Below, in pieces: positions 1 through 11,718 of a stretch of DNA of 64,000 nt. The translations under genes and the position numbers were made by a program. Under the pieces are notes generated by a model. It was not told the origin of the DNA. It saw only the letters and a list, made by a program, of their open reading frames with translations, and did not search any database. Positions within the stretch are counted from its first letter, which is position 1. Every line of letters starts with the position of its first letter. The stretch spans positions 9,013,320-9,077,319 of the forward strand of contig CM067569.1 in assembly GCA_034336665.1 (NCBI GenBank), in the 5' to 3' direction. Source of the stretch: Luscinia megarhynchos. Its lineage: Eukaryota; Chordata; Aves; Passeriformes; Turdidae.

Positions 1-465
1 TATATGTATATACATAGTTGATCATTACTCTCCAGGGATGTGTTAATTCTATTTGTTGAACCAACTCAAACACTCTTTTCTGTCTGCAACAAACCAAAAA
101 TGTCACTCCAACATAAGACGAGCCTGTCACCTGTAGCCCTCAAAGTTATATCTGAAGAAGACAACAAAGAATTGGTACCTCCTCTTTCTCCTAGCTGTGT
201 TCAGTAGCTGAGGAGATGAGGTATGTACTTGCTAGTGGACTATTATGGGAAATCAGATACTCCACACCCCTCTAGTCTAAATTCTTCCCATGCTTCTCTT
301 TCGCCTCTTTTAAATGCATGACTCCATGGATTTAAGCCATGACTCCAAATCAGGATGGGCACTGCTACCAGTCAGTCTATCACTCACAAACTCCCATCAG
401 GTCATGTGAGGACCATGCACAGATTAATTAAGAGCATTTGCTCTTGGAATGCTTCGCTGTGATAT

Positions 466-585
466 GGAACATTATCCTCATTTCAGAGATGCACAGAAAC
501 AGATGTGTTCACAGTTACCCAAGATACAACCAGGGCAAAGCTAAGAATCAAATATCAGTAGCCAAGTTTCTGATTGTTTTTACTG
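466..585 (-). repeat. Possible MIR-like SINE relic
   Basis: The order of words resembles the reverse of a MIR element: ATTATCCTCATTTCAGAGAT, then a CACAGAAACAG segment, then a CACAGTTACCCAAG segment. It is heavily diverged and could be coincidence. Confidence 0.3.
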
Positions 586-3008
586 GATTGGGATAGCAAA
601 AAAAAATAAATTTCAAACCCTTTATGAGATTAGAAATAAGTTACACAATATCTCAAAATCAAAAGGCAATACATCATGAAGCTTATGGAAACATGCCAAT
701 GCTTAATTACATGAAATACCTATGAAAAGACTACAAAAGGAAGACTTATAGCTGAATCTTTTCTACTATTTTAAAATATTTTAACTATGAAAATATTGTA
801 TGTTTTGAAAAATATATATATAATAGCTCACAAAATGAGATATTTTCCTTCTCTTTGCTCATGCACTTGAAAATACTTTATCTCTAAAAGTCATGCCAAT
901 AGAAAAAAAGTGTTAGTAAAAAAGTCTTTCTTCATACCTCAAGATTAAGAAAACCCTGAATAATATAATTAGCTTGCCTTTGAAATAGATTTAAAGACTT
1001 TGAAAGCTATTTCCTCATGTCTCTAGGAGTAAATGGAAAGCAAACACATTTCAGCACACAGAATTTGTTAGTGGGTATACCCCAGTGCCTCTGATCACAT
1101 CTGCATTACGTAGGACAGAAATCAAAATGAACAGGAACCAAGCTGTGGTGTAAGCTCAAGACTCCTCCAGTGGTGTGGACCTGCCAGCTCACTCTCAGCC
1201 ACACAAATTCCACAAGTCCTTTCTCCCTCCCTGTCTCCCATCAGTACCAGCCAGGCCCTCACCTGGTGATAAACCCAATTCTATTTCCTCATAGAACACA
1301 ATGAGAAGTGAGACTGGGTCCTCCAAAAACAATTTCAAATTCTGGGCATCTTAAGCACAAGTTAAGTAAAACACTAAAATGAACATTGCTGTTTCAATAT
1401 GGGACTGTGTGACCTTCTGCCTCCATAAAAACGTGCCATCAAACAGGATTTTACTTATAAATTAATTTTTAATGTATTTTGGTGGTTATTTTTTGGCACT
1501 CATGAGGAATACTTTGAGGAAACTGAAATATCAACTGATTTCCTTTGTTTCTAGCACAAAAACATCCATTCACCTCTATCCCTTGAATAAGATTGGGCTT
1601 TGTGATTACTGTCTGTTTCATTCTGCTTAAGCATTGCTGAAAATAAAATTAAATTAAATCAACTGTAAGAGAAAGCAACTTCTTGTCTCCGAAATTTTGA
1701 AATGACTGAACCATCTCATATTTAATAATTCAGACTCAGTCCTTTAAATATTGTCCAGGACAATAAGATGTTCTTTATGTTTCAAAGATGTCTTCACAAA
1801 AGTCTGCAGTGCTGGATTTTCTGACGCAGAGTGATTATAAAACCCCCTTTTGTTCTCATAACTTCATGATGTATATCTATAACTCTTTCTTGTTTGTGAA
1901 GATAAGACCAGCCTTGTCTCTCTAAATGCCTTTTCAAAGGAAGATTCACAGTTGTTTGACTTTTGATCTGTGTGGCAACTAGCTTGACCACCTGCACTGG
2001 GTCTGAGCAGTTACTGAGCTTGCTTTGTACCAGCTTATGAACACAGCAAGCCTTTGACACCAGAACAAGCTGATGTGTGAATACCCCAATTTACAATGTA
2101 AATACAGGGTCCAACAATATGGGCATCTTTAATGACCAAATGTGTAAAGTGCATATATTGTTTACTGATTATATCATTAAATAAAACAGATGGCTCATAT
2201 TCTCCATCCACCTACAGTGGATTAAAACACAATGGTGTAATAGTCTGGTAAACTGGTAATGTGAAACATTGCTTTGTACTGGTGTAGTAGCATAAATAGC
2301 TGCTGACAAATGAGCTACAAAGCCCCACTGCCACTAAGAGTAATTAGCTTGAGGCTGCACTGAAAGAATGCCACCTTCACAATCAACACGTGTGTGCCAT
2401 TCATGCTGAAAACTGCATTTGAAAAATACAGCGGTGACAGAAAGTAGCAGGGAAGTTTCTTGGCATGGGTAAAGTAGACCATATGCTTCCCAACATCCAG
2501 GCAAGATTGGACACACTTAGAATCATGTTTCTCAAACAATTCCCTATTTAAATGCATTATTTGCGGCCATGATAAGCATGTCAGACAAACAACAGTGGTT
2601 TTTTTTCACTTGCACAAGCATTTTTATCAGGAGGAAGGTGGGGAGTTGGTGCAAAAATAATTTTCAGATGCAATATTTTTTCAAGAACAAAAATCAGTGC
2701 TGCAGTCTTAAACTGTCAGTAGATCCACTAAGTAAGTAAAAGAAAATATGAAGACTGCTCTAACTCACAAATGTTACAAAAACCTTCTGGGTTACACTTT
2801 GGTTAATATAGCAAACTCCAAACTAAAAAGAGCTCTGAGGTAATAAATGCTACACAATGAGATCCTGCACAAACTATTTTAGAGCTACACAAATGTTGCA
2901 GAGAACATACACACCAGAATTTATGGCAAAATAGTTTTTCTCTGTATTTCTCATTTTTCACAATTTCCACATTGACTTTTCTTTGCCTTCTTGGTTAGAT
3001 ACAAGTCA

Positions 3009-3036
3009 GAGAACCATAGAATGGCTTGGGTTGGAT
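3009..3036 (-). repeat. CR1 LINE 3'-end stub
   Basis: The bases around AACCATAGAATGGCTTGGGT match the reverse complement of the CR1 3' terminus, which in birds carries repeats of ATTCTATG preceded by a CCAACC segment. The match fades after about 28 bases, so only the end of an old insertion, or a chance match, remains. Confidence 0.45.
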
Positions 3037-3338
3037 CTCCCATATTAGCTAAAGAGCCAGTCAGAATTAGAAATTTTCATCCTTCCTATCACCAAGTAGA
3101 CTAAACAGTCCCTCACTGTATGGCCACACTTTCTCATTCATGACTTTTTTATTCTTCAGAGAGCTGCTCAGCAGGTTAGTGATGTGTGAACTTTACTTCT
3201 GTCGAGTTTTAAAGGTCCAATGCAACATATTACATGCTACCAGGGATATAAATTCTTCCTTTCCACAGCAGCACTAATGTATCTGCAACAAACTCTGAGT
3301 GATCCCCCAAAGTCTTAATTTATGGTCTTCTTTGTAAA

Positions 3339-3410
3339 ACTACAATAATAACAATAATAACTACAATAATAACAACAATACAACCCAACAACAACTACAA
3401 CTACCCAACC
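3339..3410. repeat. AAT/AAC-type simple repeat
   Basis: Interrupted trinucleotide-like repeat built from CTACAATAATAACAA and AACAACAACTACAACTA words. It is imperfect and shows no flanking duplication. Confidence 0.8.
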
Positions 3411-6400
3411 AAGCTTTGCTCAAGGTAAAAGAGTTCCTTGATCAATATTAGGGCAACAGATGAGCAAACTCACACAACTACGACTTGCAGGTTCAGGTCC
3501 TGGGTGTTGTGGTAGAAATAAAAATTGTACTCAGCTGAGTTTTCCTTTTCCCCATTGTTGGTCACTTAATCTCTTATGCCTCTTGAGCACAGCTAGAAGT
3601 CTGACCTGCTGCTATGAACCAGACTGAAAATGATCTAGTCTAAATGATTAGCTAATAAGGACAAGATTCTGATATCACAGCAGTTTTAAATCAGTTTGAT
3701 GACTTCATTGTTTTCTTACAGATAAAGTTCTTAGTTTGTGACCACAATCATGCTGGAAAGTCAAATTAACTTTGTTTTTATTAAAAGCAAACAATTTCAA
3801 TCAAGTGGGGCAAGAAAAGTGCCAAGTGCCACTGGAAATCATATTCAGAACACACAAAGGTGATTTTTTACCTGACAGAAGACTAGGCAAATCAATTTGC
3901 ATTACTCTTTTTGTTTTCAAACACTATCTCTGTCCAAAATACTGGTGTGTCTATGGGCAAAGCTGGGAGAAATGAGTTAAAATCATGTTTGTTTGACACA
4001 ATTACTGTCTTTTTCTTTAGGCGTTTAGAAGTGCTACTAAAAAAGTTAAATCTCGTTATTTTGTAATTTTGACTTTCAAATGTTGCTTTCAGTCAGTGCA
4101 GTATACAGTCTAGTTTTGGTCCAGGTATGTAACCTCATGAGAATGATTTAATTTTGGTGTCTACAGCTGCAAAGCTCCATGACACCTACTCATGAAGCTA
4201 CTGTTTGGAGAGACTGAGCTTCCAGGATTTGCCCATTAGAACAACATCCAACTCTTCTATTTTTACATTCCTGTATCCCATCAAAAAGCTTGGCTTGAAG
4301 AAAACTAGAAACCATAATTTAATTCTGTACACTTTTATTTATGTTCTCTAATCCTTGAAAAGTTGAGCAGAAATTTCTTTCCACAGCACAAGTCACCAGA
4401 AATCTCCTCACACGTACCAGCACATAAAACTTCTCCGTCTAGTCCTCTAGACTTCTCTGTTTGTCAAATCCTGGAAAAAGGATTTGGGCTAAACATTAGG
4501 GAAAATTTGGAAATATCTGATTGAAGAGATGGGGAATGTTCAGTGGAGAACAGGCCAAACAAATATCTGTCAGGATTAAAACAGGATCAGTCAATCCTGC
4601 CTTAACACAAAGACATGAACTTTTCTGAAATCACTTTCAAGCTGGTTCTATTTCCTTTGGTAAATATATGGATTAAAATGAAGAGACCCAGTGGCAAGAT
4701 ATCATGCACATCTTGTGTTCAGAAAATGTTACATTCAGGAATTTATGGCTTAAACACTCTGTAGTAAATGGAATGTGTAAAATTCAACCTATATTGTTCT
4801 TTCACAGTTACAATGTGAGTGGTGTCAAGAACATGATCCCTAATCAACTACTGGCCTTAAAGTGTTTGACTTAATTGATTTCTGAAAAGTTGTCTCCAAT
4901 TATTTCAGCAAATACCAATGCCAGCTTTGGCTCACAGTTTCTCTCCTTCACATAAACAATTGCACCATATTCAAAACACGTTCACTACCTCCACTATTCC
5001 TGAAAATCACGTCGGAGAGAACTCATCCTACTGGAAGCACCTTGCAGCTACTGCAGGAAAGCCCTGCACTGCTTATGCTACATAAGACATGGCTTCTCCT
5101 GGAGCATGTGCTGTGGCTCAGACATGGCAATGCTGGCTGTGAAATGCCTTTTGTTTCACTCATGACACTGTGAACCTTTCTAGGCTCTAGCTGCTTAATG
5201 GTAGTCAACATATCCCAGTGCAGAAAACAACCACAAAGGGTTACATGATACTTAACCTATCACAATACTTTGTTGGCTTATGCAGTCTAGGACTAGCTAG
5301 GAGAATTATCCATTGGGATCCTGCTTTCCTGCAGAAACACAACTGTGTGTTAATGTTCTTTCCAGCTGTTCAGTTGGACACAAAAGTAGACTGAAGGGGA
5401 GCAAATGAGATAGCAATTCCAGATGACAGAAAAGAGGGAATGGAAGGGACAGAACAAAGACCATTGTACACTTCAAAAAGGAATGGGAAAAGAGAATTAG
5501 AAATGTGGTCTGAAGAATGCTGAGAACCATGCTCATAATGGACATAGTGTAGGCAGCCTGATGTGGATAAAACTTTCCAACAATCTGAAAAGTAAAACAA
5601 TGCTACCATATAAATGTTCTTACCTCACAGAACGAGGGACACTCCCTTCTAAAGCTGCCTGGGCACAAGGAGATTAAAACACTGACTTATTTTATCCTAT
5701 GCACTTAAGTTACTAGATGTAAAGATCAATCGTGATGGTCCTTTTTTCTTCCAGGTTTGAAGAAAACTTAACTTAGGTTGTTAGAGATGAAGGTTTGCAA
5801 AGGCTACGGTGGCATTAAACTAATCCCAGCTACATGCCTGCAATGTTGAAACTGGTCCCTTTCTGTAAGGCATTCAGCACCTGTGGCCTGGAACTCTTCA
5901 TGTACACTGATGCTGGTGGTTAAATAGCAGCTCAAAAAACTTCTGCACCTCCATGGTGCACGAGCTGAACAGTATTCCTAACACTGAATCAAAGTAGGGC
6001 AAGATTTTTCAGAAGTATTGTGGAAACAGCACACGCACAACACTGTCTGAGAAAGGTAAGTAAGGTTTAGAAAATGGTTTTCCATTGATAATTAAAAAAA
6101 AGAAATGCATCTTACATGCATCACATTACATCATACCTAAACTAAGGACAGGGAACACACATTGTCCCATACTATTTTAAAATATTTGCTGTTCAGACCT
6201 AGAGTTATATTTCCTGTTTTTTGGTTGGGCTCCTAATGATGAAGAATGCTCACCCTTGGGAATTTTGCTGACGACACATTTATGTTTTCCAGATGTTTTG
6301 TCCATCACTTCAACAAAGAAACAAGGTTTCTTTTTAAAGTCAGAGACAAAGCGAGGAACAACTAGGTACTAATTAATGCCAAGGTTTAACCTGGAATAAC

Positions 6401-7610
6401 AAGCAGCATGTTCCTTATCCAAGGACTAGACTGTGATTAACAGCACCAGAGAGCTTATCAGTTTTCTTCTGAAAAGATTCAACACTTCATAATTGATAAA
6501 CAAAACACAAATGTTCAATAACATAAGAATCAGGAAACTATATTAAATGCTCAAAAGACAGAAAAATGATTAAAAAAGTTGTTATACTGACAGTAACAAG
6601 CACTAAAATACCCTATGCATATTTTGCAGCTTCCAGTTAACAACAGAAATATTAAGGACATGGTTTGCAAGGAGCACAAAAAAATCTGTGTTGCCCCAAG
6701 AGATGACCCAGAATCATTCTGCCACTTACTCCCCCTCCCTTATTCAGTCTCCCTCAAGTTAAGGAACTGCTCCTCTGGTTTAAATTTACCATATGCTTAA
6801 ATATGCTCCCTAATCAAGGTCTAAATTACTGAAGTAAACAGCTGCAGCTGTAAATATTCAACATGGAGCAGACATTTTGCTTGAGGATTTACCCTTTCAA
6901 TCATTTTTCAGTGCAGAAATACACCTTGAAGTAAAAATAGAAATACATGTAGAAGAAAGTTGCAGAAACAATTCCTACTCAAACTTCTTTTGGCTCGAGA
7001 CCAAATATCCTGGAAAGAGGAACTCCTGTATTAGCATGAAAACAAGGCAAATGTAGCTGTATGTTAAATCCCACCCTGGATTGGTGATACAAAGACCTGC
7101 CTTCAAAAAACTGCAGAGACTCAACAGTCATGGCCAAGTATGAGTGAAACAGGATTTAGCTCAGAAGAAAATCAGTTTTTTTCCATGAACTTTTGGGGAT
7201 GGAAACAGACTGGTAGGGAAATAGGGAAAAAGGCAGTGGTAACACTCACTCTTTGTTTGGGTTTGTGACCACAGGGACATGACTGTCCCTGCTGCTGTTC
7301 CTAAGGTGGAAATGTGGGTTTTGTAGCCAAGCAAGGAGGCAGAACAGACACCTGCACATCTCTAGGAGCAAGAGAAGGCAATAAAGAAGTTTGTACATAC
7401 AGAGGTGAGTGGCCACAGCCCAGGTCAGTGGGTGGAGGCAGAGCACCCCACACCCAGATCAAAGCAGTGCCCTACACCCAGTGTCCCCTCAGCCCCACAA
7501 CCACAACATCACCACTGCCAAAGGTGTGTGAGAACTACTACAAAAAACTGCAATCCAGGCCCAAACTCTGAAGGCCAATTCTAAAAGTCATATTTGAAAT
7601 CACTTCTGCT

Positions 7611-7850
7611 TAACACCAGAGGCAATGGACACAAGTTGGGTGCTGGGAATTTCAGTGAGATACCTGGAGAATTTGCTTATTTTAGCTGCTGCTGGAACAG
7701 GCACTGGTGTCTCCAGCCTTGGATGTGTTTGAAAGGTGACTGGAGGAGAGTCTGAGCAGCCTATTCAAATGAGACTTTTGCACAGGAGGTTGGACCAGAT
7801 GACTTCTAGAAGTCCCTTCCAATTTAAATTGTCCAACAATTCTGTGAAGT
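7611..7850 (+). mobile_element. CR1 LINE 3' fragment
   Basis: About 240 bp match the 3' end of an avian CR1 non-LTR retrotransposon in the expected order. It opens with a CCAGAGGCAATGGACACAAG segment, follows with a GGAACAGGCACTGGTGTCTC segment, then GGAGAGTCTGAGCAGCCT, and closes with GGTTGGACCAGATGACTTCT, AGTCCCTTCCAA and a degenerate ATTCTGTGA tail. The copy is 5'-truncated, as most CR1 copies are, with no coding potential left. It is in sense orientation on the plus strand, antisense to VTI1A. Confidence 0.85.
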
Positions 7851-8579
7851 GTTGAAAAATAACTGCAAATTCTGAAATATCCTGGACCTCAAAAGTAGAA
7901 CAAACTTTGACTGGCAGTGATGCAAGAAGCAGGACTTCCAGGATTTTCCTGGAAAGAATGAAGAAGCTTCACCAAACTCACATTCCATTTCTGACTGCAG
8001 TCATATTGGTCATGCAGCTGTTGGCAAGTCACATAATTTATTACCTATGGGCTGAACTGAACCCTTACAGCCTCATTTCTATCAGACAGAGGCAGTGTCT
8101 CTGTCCTGTTGGGAATCAAATTTTAAAAGTCTCTTTTGTAAATGCAGATGTGTTAATAAGCTTCTCAAAACGTCATTGATAACAATTCAGAAATCTGAAG
8201 ATTAAGAGTATTTTTGACACAAGAATGTCCTGGCGAACCAGTCAGGATAAAAAGTCATTCTGGAGTGTAGCAGCTATTCTTCTAAAATATTTTACTGCAA
8301 TTTGAAGGGGGTAGATGGAACTTATCTGCTAATTGAAAAAAGATTCAAATCCACTGAAATTTTTATCTGGTTACTTTTAGGTTTGCTTGTTTCCCACTGT
8401 GCTGTGTGTGGCTTGGAGACTTTCCAAACTCTTTTCTGATAAACTTTTCTAGGCTATTGGCTTAGGATATGGGCAAAACCCTGAAGACATTCCAGAACAC
8501 ATTCTTTTCTACTTCTTTCTAGTGTACTGTGTGCTCCCCAATTCACACTGGGTACAGGCCATGGGATAGAGACCTGAGA

Positions 8580-8692
8580 CAATCCATTCCACTGCCTCAC
8601 CACACTCACAATAAATAATGTCTTCCTTATATCTAATTTAAATATACTCTTTTATTTTGAAGCCATTCCCCCAATCCTAGTAATGCCATGCC
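8580..8692 (-). mobile_element. CR1 LINE internal 3' fragment
   Basis: Reading the minus strand, this matches the CR1 stretch a few hundred bases before the 3' terminus. On the plus strand it shows CATTCCACTGCCTCACCACA, then a CTTCCTTATATCTAATTTAAA segment and then TTGAAGCCATTCCCCCAATC. It is diverged and truncated at both ends. It lies opposite in orientation to the CR1 piece about 730 bp to its left, so the two are separate insertions. Confidence 0.8.
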
Positions 8693-10279
8693 ATAAGAGG
8701 AATATATTAGTTTAGTAGAACCTAAGTAGTTGCTATAGAAAAGAAATAAATTAATGTTTAGGTTATTTGTATGTGAGAATACTTAAAAACACTTATTACA
8801 AAAATACTCTTACCCACATACCCAAAATATTATGAGATAACAAATTCCAATAATAAGGCTGGGTACCTTATTGCTGGAGTAGCAAACTAGGATAGGAAGG
8901 CCTCTCCCTACTATGCCACTGATTTCCTTAGTGAGCTATGGCAACCTACAAAACCTGTCTCTGCTTTTATTCCCCATCTCCAGAACATTTTATGCACAAA
9001 CACATGGCCAGGGAATTTAGGTCATACAAAGGCAGTAATTTAGCCCTCTAGCTATCTAAATACCTGATCTCTTAATATATTCATCCAAATTCAAAAGAGA
9101 TGCTGCTTTACCTTTCCCAGACAGTAAAATTAGAAGGAGTTGGGCATTAATTTGAAGCACAGGGTGTTAGCCTGGTGTATGACTTCAAGCATATCAGCAA
9201 AAATGTATTGTGGGAACAGCCACTACATTCAGCAATGTTCAATCTAACATTACCTTTTCTGTATAATATTGATGTGGAGAATGCTCCTACAGCTTTTTAT
9301 TTTATTGGTTCCAGCAATTATGTAAAAAATTGTGTGGTGTGTACTGAAGTATGCAGAAATTAGGAAACTGCCAATCTGTGCTAATTATATTTCTTGCAGT
9401 TGTATTTATCTAATAGATGCTGATTTCTTGGGGTCTATATTTCATGATTATTCTTGTAACTAAACAAATTGGGATGATGCTGAGGCTGAGATAATGCTGG
9501 ACCCTTCTACCCAACCATCACAAACAAATTAAATTCACTATAGTTCTATAAATTATGTGGTTTTAAACAACATTCTGAGAACTATCTACTGAAAGCTACT
9601 TCTATGCTGGCATTGCTTTTGGCATATTTACCTGACCTGAGCTTAAATCCTAACCTGACTTTCATCTAGATGAGTGATTCAGCTCAGCATTTTTGTTGAA
9701 GAAAAAGGAAATCCAGTGTCTTTCTGACACACAGAAACATGCCATCGTGGTGTTTGACTACATAATCCTTTTGTCTGAAAAGAAGAGCCCAAGTATATCT
9801 CAGAAAGATCGTATTTTTCATTTGGCTTATGGAACACTTATAAACTAGGACTCCTGACTGTGATTCCCAAACACAAAACAAAGTCAAAGGTTACAGCATA
9901 TGTTTTTTGTTTCAGCTTCTCCAAATTACTTGCAAATGTATTCAAACACAATATGAGGAGATACTTTATTTTATTGAAAACAACAGACTACAGGGTGCTG
10001 CAAAAAAGACTGGGGTACCTCAAGCATAAACATGGAAAGAATACATTGGTTTAGAAACCCATAAATCCTGATTTGAATCTGCCAACCTGAAAGCCAAGTA
10101 AAGCCCGAAAAAACTATTTTTCCTAAATGCTATGTCTGATTAAGCCATACTATTAAATGACAGCTGAACTTTAACATTAATATGATATTATTTAAATAAC
10201 TGCATGATTTTTTTTGCACTAAAATGATGAATGATTTTTGGACAGCTCAATTGACATAAAGCAAGAAACCCCTTTAATG

Positions 10280-10375
10280 AGATTTGACAAAATGGAGACA
10301 TATGCAGAATATTCGTTACAGCTCATGTCGCAGAGCCCTTCCGGGGGAGACTTGGGCTTGGTTGGTGTCTTTTCT
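10280..10375. other. CpG-retaining block, candidate conserved element
   Basis: Within AT-rich intron this short block keeps three CpGs (in ATTCGTT, GTCGCA and TTCCGGGG) and is unlike any repeat I know. A 74-codon frame is open on the minus strand through it (10,443-10,219), the same strand as VTI1A, but I see no convincing splice acceptor and recognise no protein. It could be a conserved non-coding element or an unrecognised alternative exon. Confidence 0.25.
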
Positions 10376-11656
10376 TTTCCTTTCATTTTTTTATAGTTAT
10401 TTTGATTGTCTACAGTCACTGAACCATCCCTTTCAATTGCCACTTCATTCCTCCATGGATTTTGAATTTAGCTTGTGTCATTTACATATTATTCTTAATC
10501 AGAGAATTTTACGTGTTACATTTTGGAATTGGAATTATAAGAAATCTGTGGAATGAAGGCATCAGGTTCAGACATTTCAACCTTTGTCAATTTGGTATAC
10601 AAGGAACTAACAAAGGTATTTTTCTGAGAAGACTTATGGAGAAATAAAGCTTGTGCTAAAGAACAACTTGTAAAATTCCAGTTTTCACATTTCCTAAGCC
10701 ACAAAGTGACAAATCAACAACTCCACTAAAATTTTCTCCTCTTCCTTTTTCTTTTTCTAAGCAAAGTGCATTAAGCAAATACACAACATAAAAGCCTGTG
10801 GCAAGGGTAATTTCAAGCATAACTCTTCAGAGAATGCACTAAACTCCTTTAAACTAAACTCCTGCTCTTTCTTAGCACCCAGCACTGCTTATTAGAGAGA
10901 TGCTTCTGTTCTTTAGGAAGCTGAATATGTACAGAAATATGGACATCACAGAGAAGCTCAGGTGCTGTTTCACTGGGTAAAGAACACATACCCAGAGCTG
11001 CCACTAATTCAAAAAAATCTGTCTGAGAATGTACCAATGCAAATTTAAGGGGAGATGTAATCAGTGGGTAACTCCCTGCCTTCAGTCACAGAGTTTTACA
11101 ACATTGCACAGTTTTCCTTTTCGTATCACCTCATTTTGATCCCAAGAACAATTTTCATAACATTGAAAGCATGGAAAAAACATGCTAAAAACAAGGGTTG
11201 ACAGTGTGTCTGCCCCATTTATTTAGGCAGAATTTACAATTTTAACCCTTTCTCTGCACATAAATTTATGCTGTCCCAAAAAATTTTCCAAGTTTCTCAT
11301 TTTAACAAGCAAAAAAAACCCATCAAAGCCCTGAAATCACTCAAGAATAAGAAATACAGGAAATCATCATCAAAAAATCTTCATTTTAGAGCACACATCC
11401 AAAACCCCCCAAACAAATACAAAGAAACAAAGATGAGAAATCATTACACAGGGATCATCCTTCAGGCTACAGAAAACTTTTTCCAAAGGCATGACAAAGC
11501 TTTCTATCACCCAAAGACATTCTACACAGCAGCCTGGGTAAAATAAAAAGTCAGGTACACCAGCAAAATTTTGAGGTTGAAGTAAAATTGAAAATAAAGG
11601 CACAGAGGGAGAGAAGAAGAAAAGAAAGAGCAGAAATGTCCCTACCTTGGCCTTAC

Positions 11657-11718
11657 CTTCGCAACATTCCCGTCAAAATCCTGGAACTCTTCCCCAGGTT
11701 TGCATCTGTCTCTCTAAG
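11657..11718 (-). CDS. VTI1A: VTI1A coding exon, C-terminal half of the SNARE helix (62 bp)
   Basis: VTI1A is a tail-anchored Qb-SNARE of the trans-Golgi network and endosomes that joins other Q- and R-SNAREs in a four-helix fusion bundle. This exon translates as LRETDANLGKSSRILTGMLR plus two bases of a further Arg codon. That matches vertebrate VTI1A just before its membrane anchor, about residues 167-187 of 217. By alignment to SNAP-25 it carries hydrophobic layers +3 to +8. The acceptor is an excellent pyrimidine tract ending CTTTTCTCCCCAG (reading 11,731 down to 11,719) and the donor is AAG|GTAAGG. The exon begins in phase 0, exactly where the 16,064-16,134 exon stops, and ends in phase 2. 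It is probably the penultimate coding exon. The open frame extends upstream to an ATG at 11,850, but that part is intron. No frameshift or stop is seen. Confidence 0.96.

Larger units (their letters stand above)
1..11656 (-). other. VTI1A: VTI1A intron, 5' part (downstream of the 62-bp exon)
   Basis: On the minus strand this stretch begins with the GTAAGG donor at 11,656-11,651 and runs off the low end of the window. The next coding exon should supply the C-terminal membrane anchor of VTI1A. I looked on the minus strand for codons of that hydrophobic segment and did not find them, so the exon is probably beyond position 1. Contents are AT-rich unique DNA, CR1 pieces at 3.0, 7.6-7.85 and 8.58-8.69 kb, a weak MIR-like relic near 0.5 kb and an AAY-type simple repeat at 3.34 kb. 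All open frames here are short and unlike any family I recognise. Confidence 0.8.

Noticed and set aside
7990..8110. Possible MIR relic around GCAGCTGTTGGCAAGTCACA
   Set aside because: The GGCAAGTCAC word is suggestive but the flanking order is too weak to separate it from chance.
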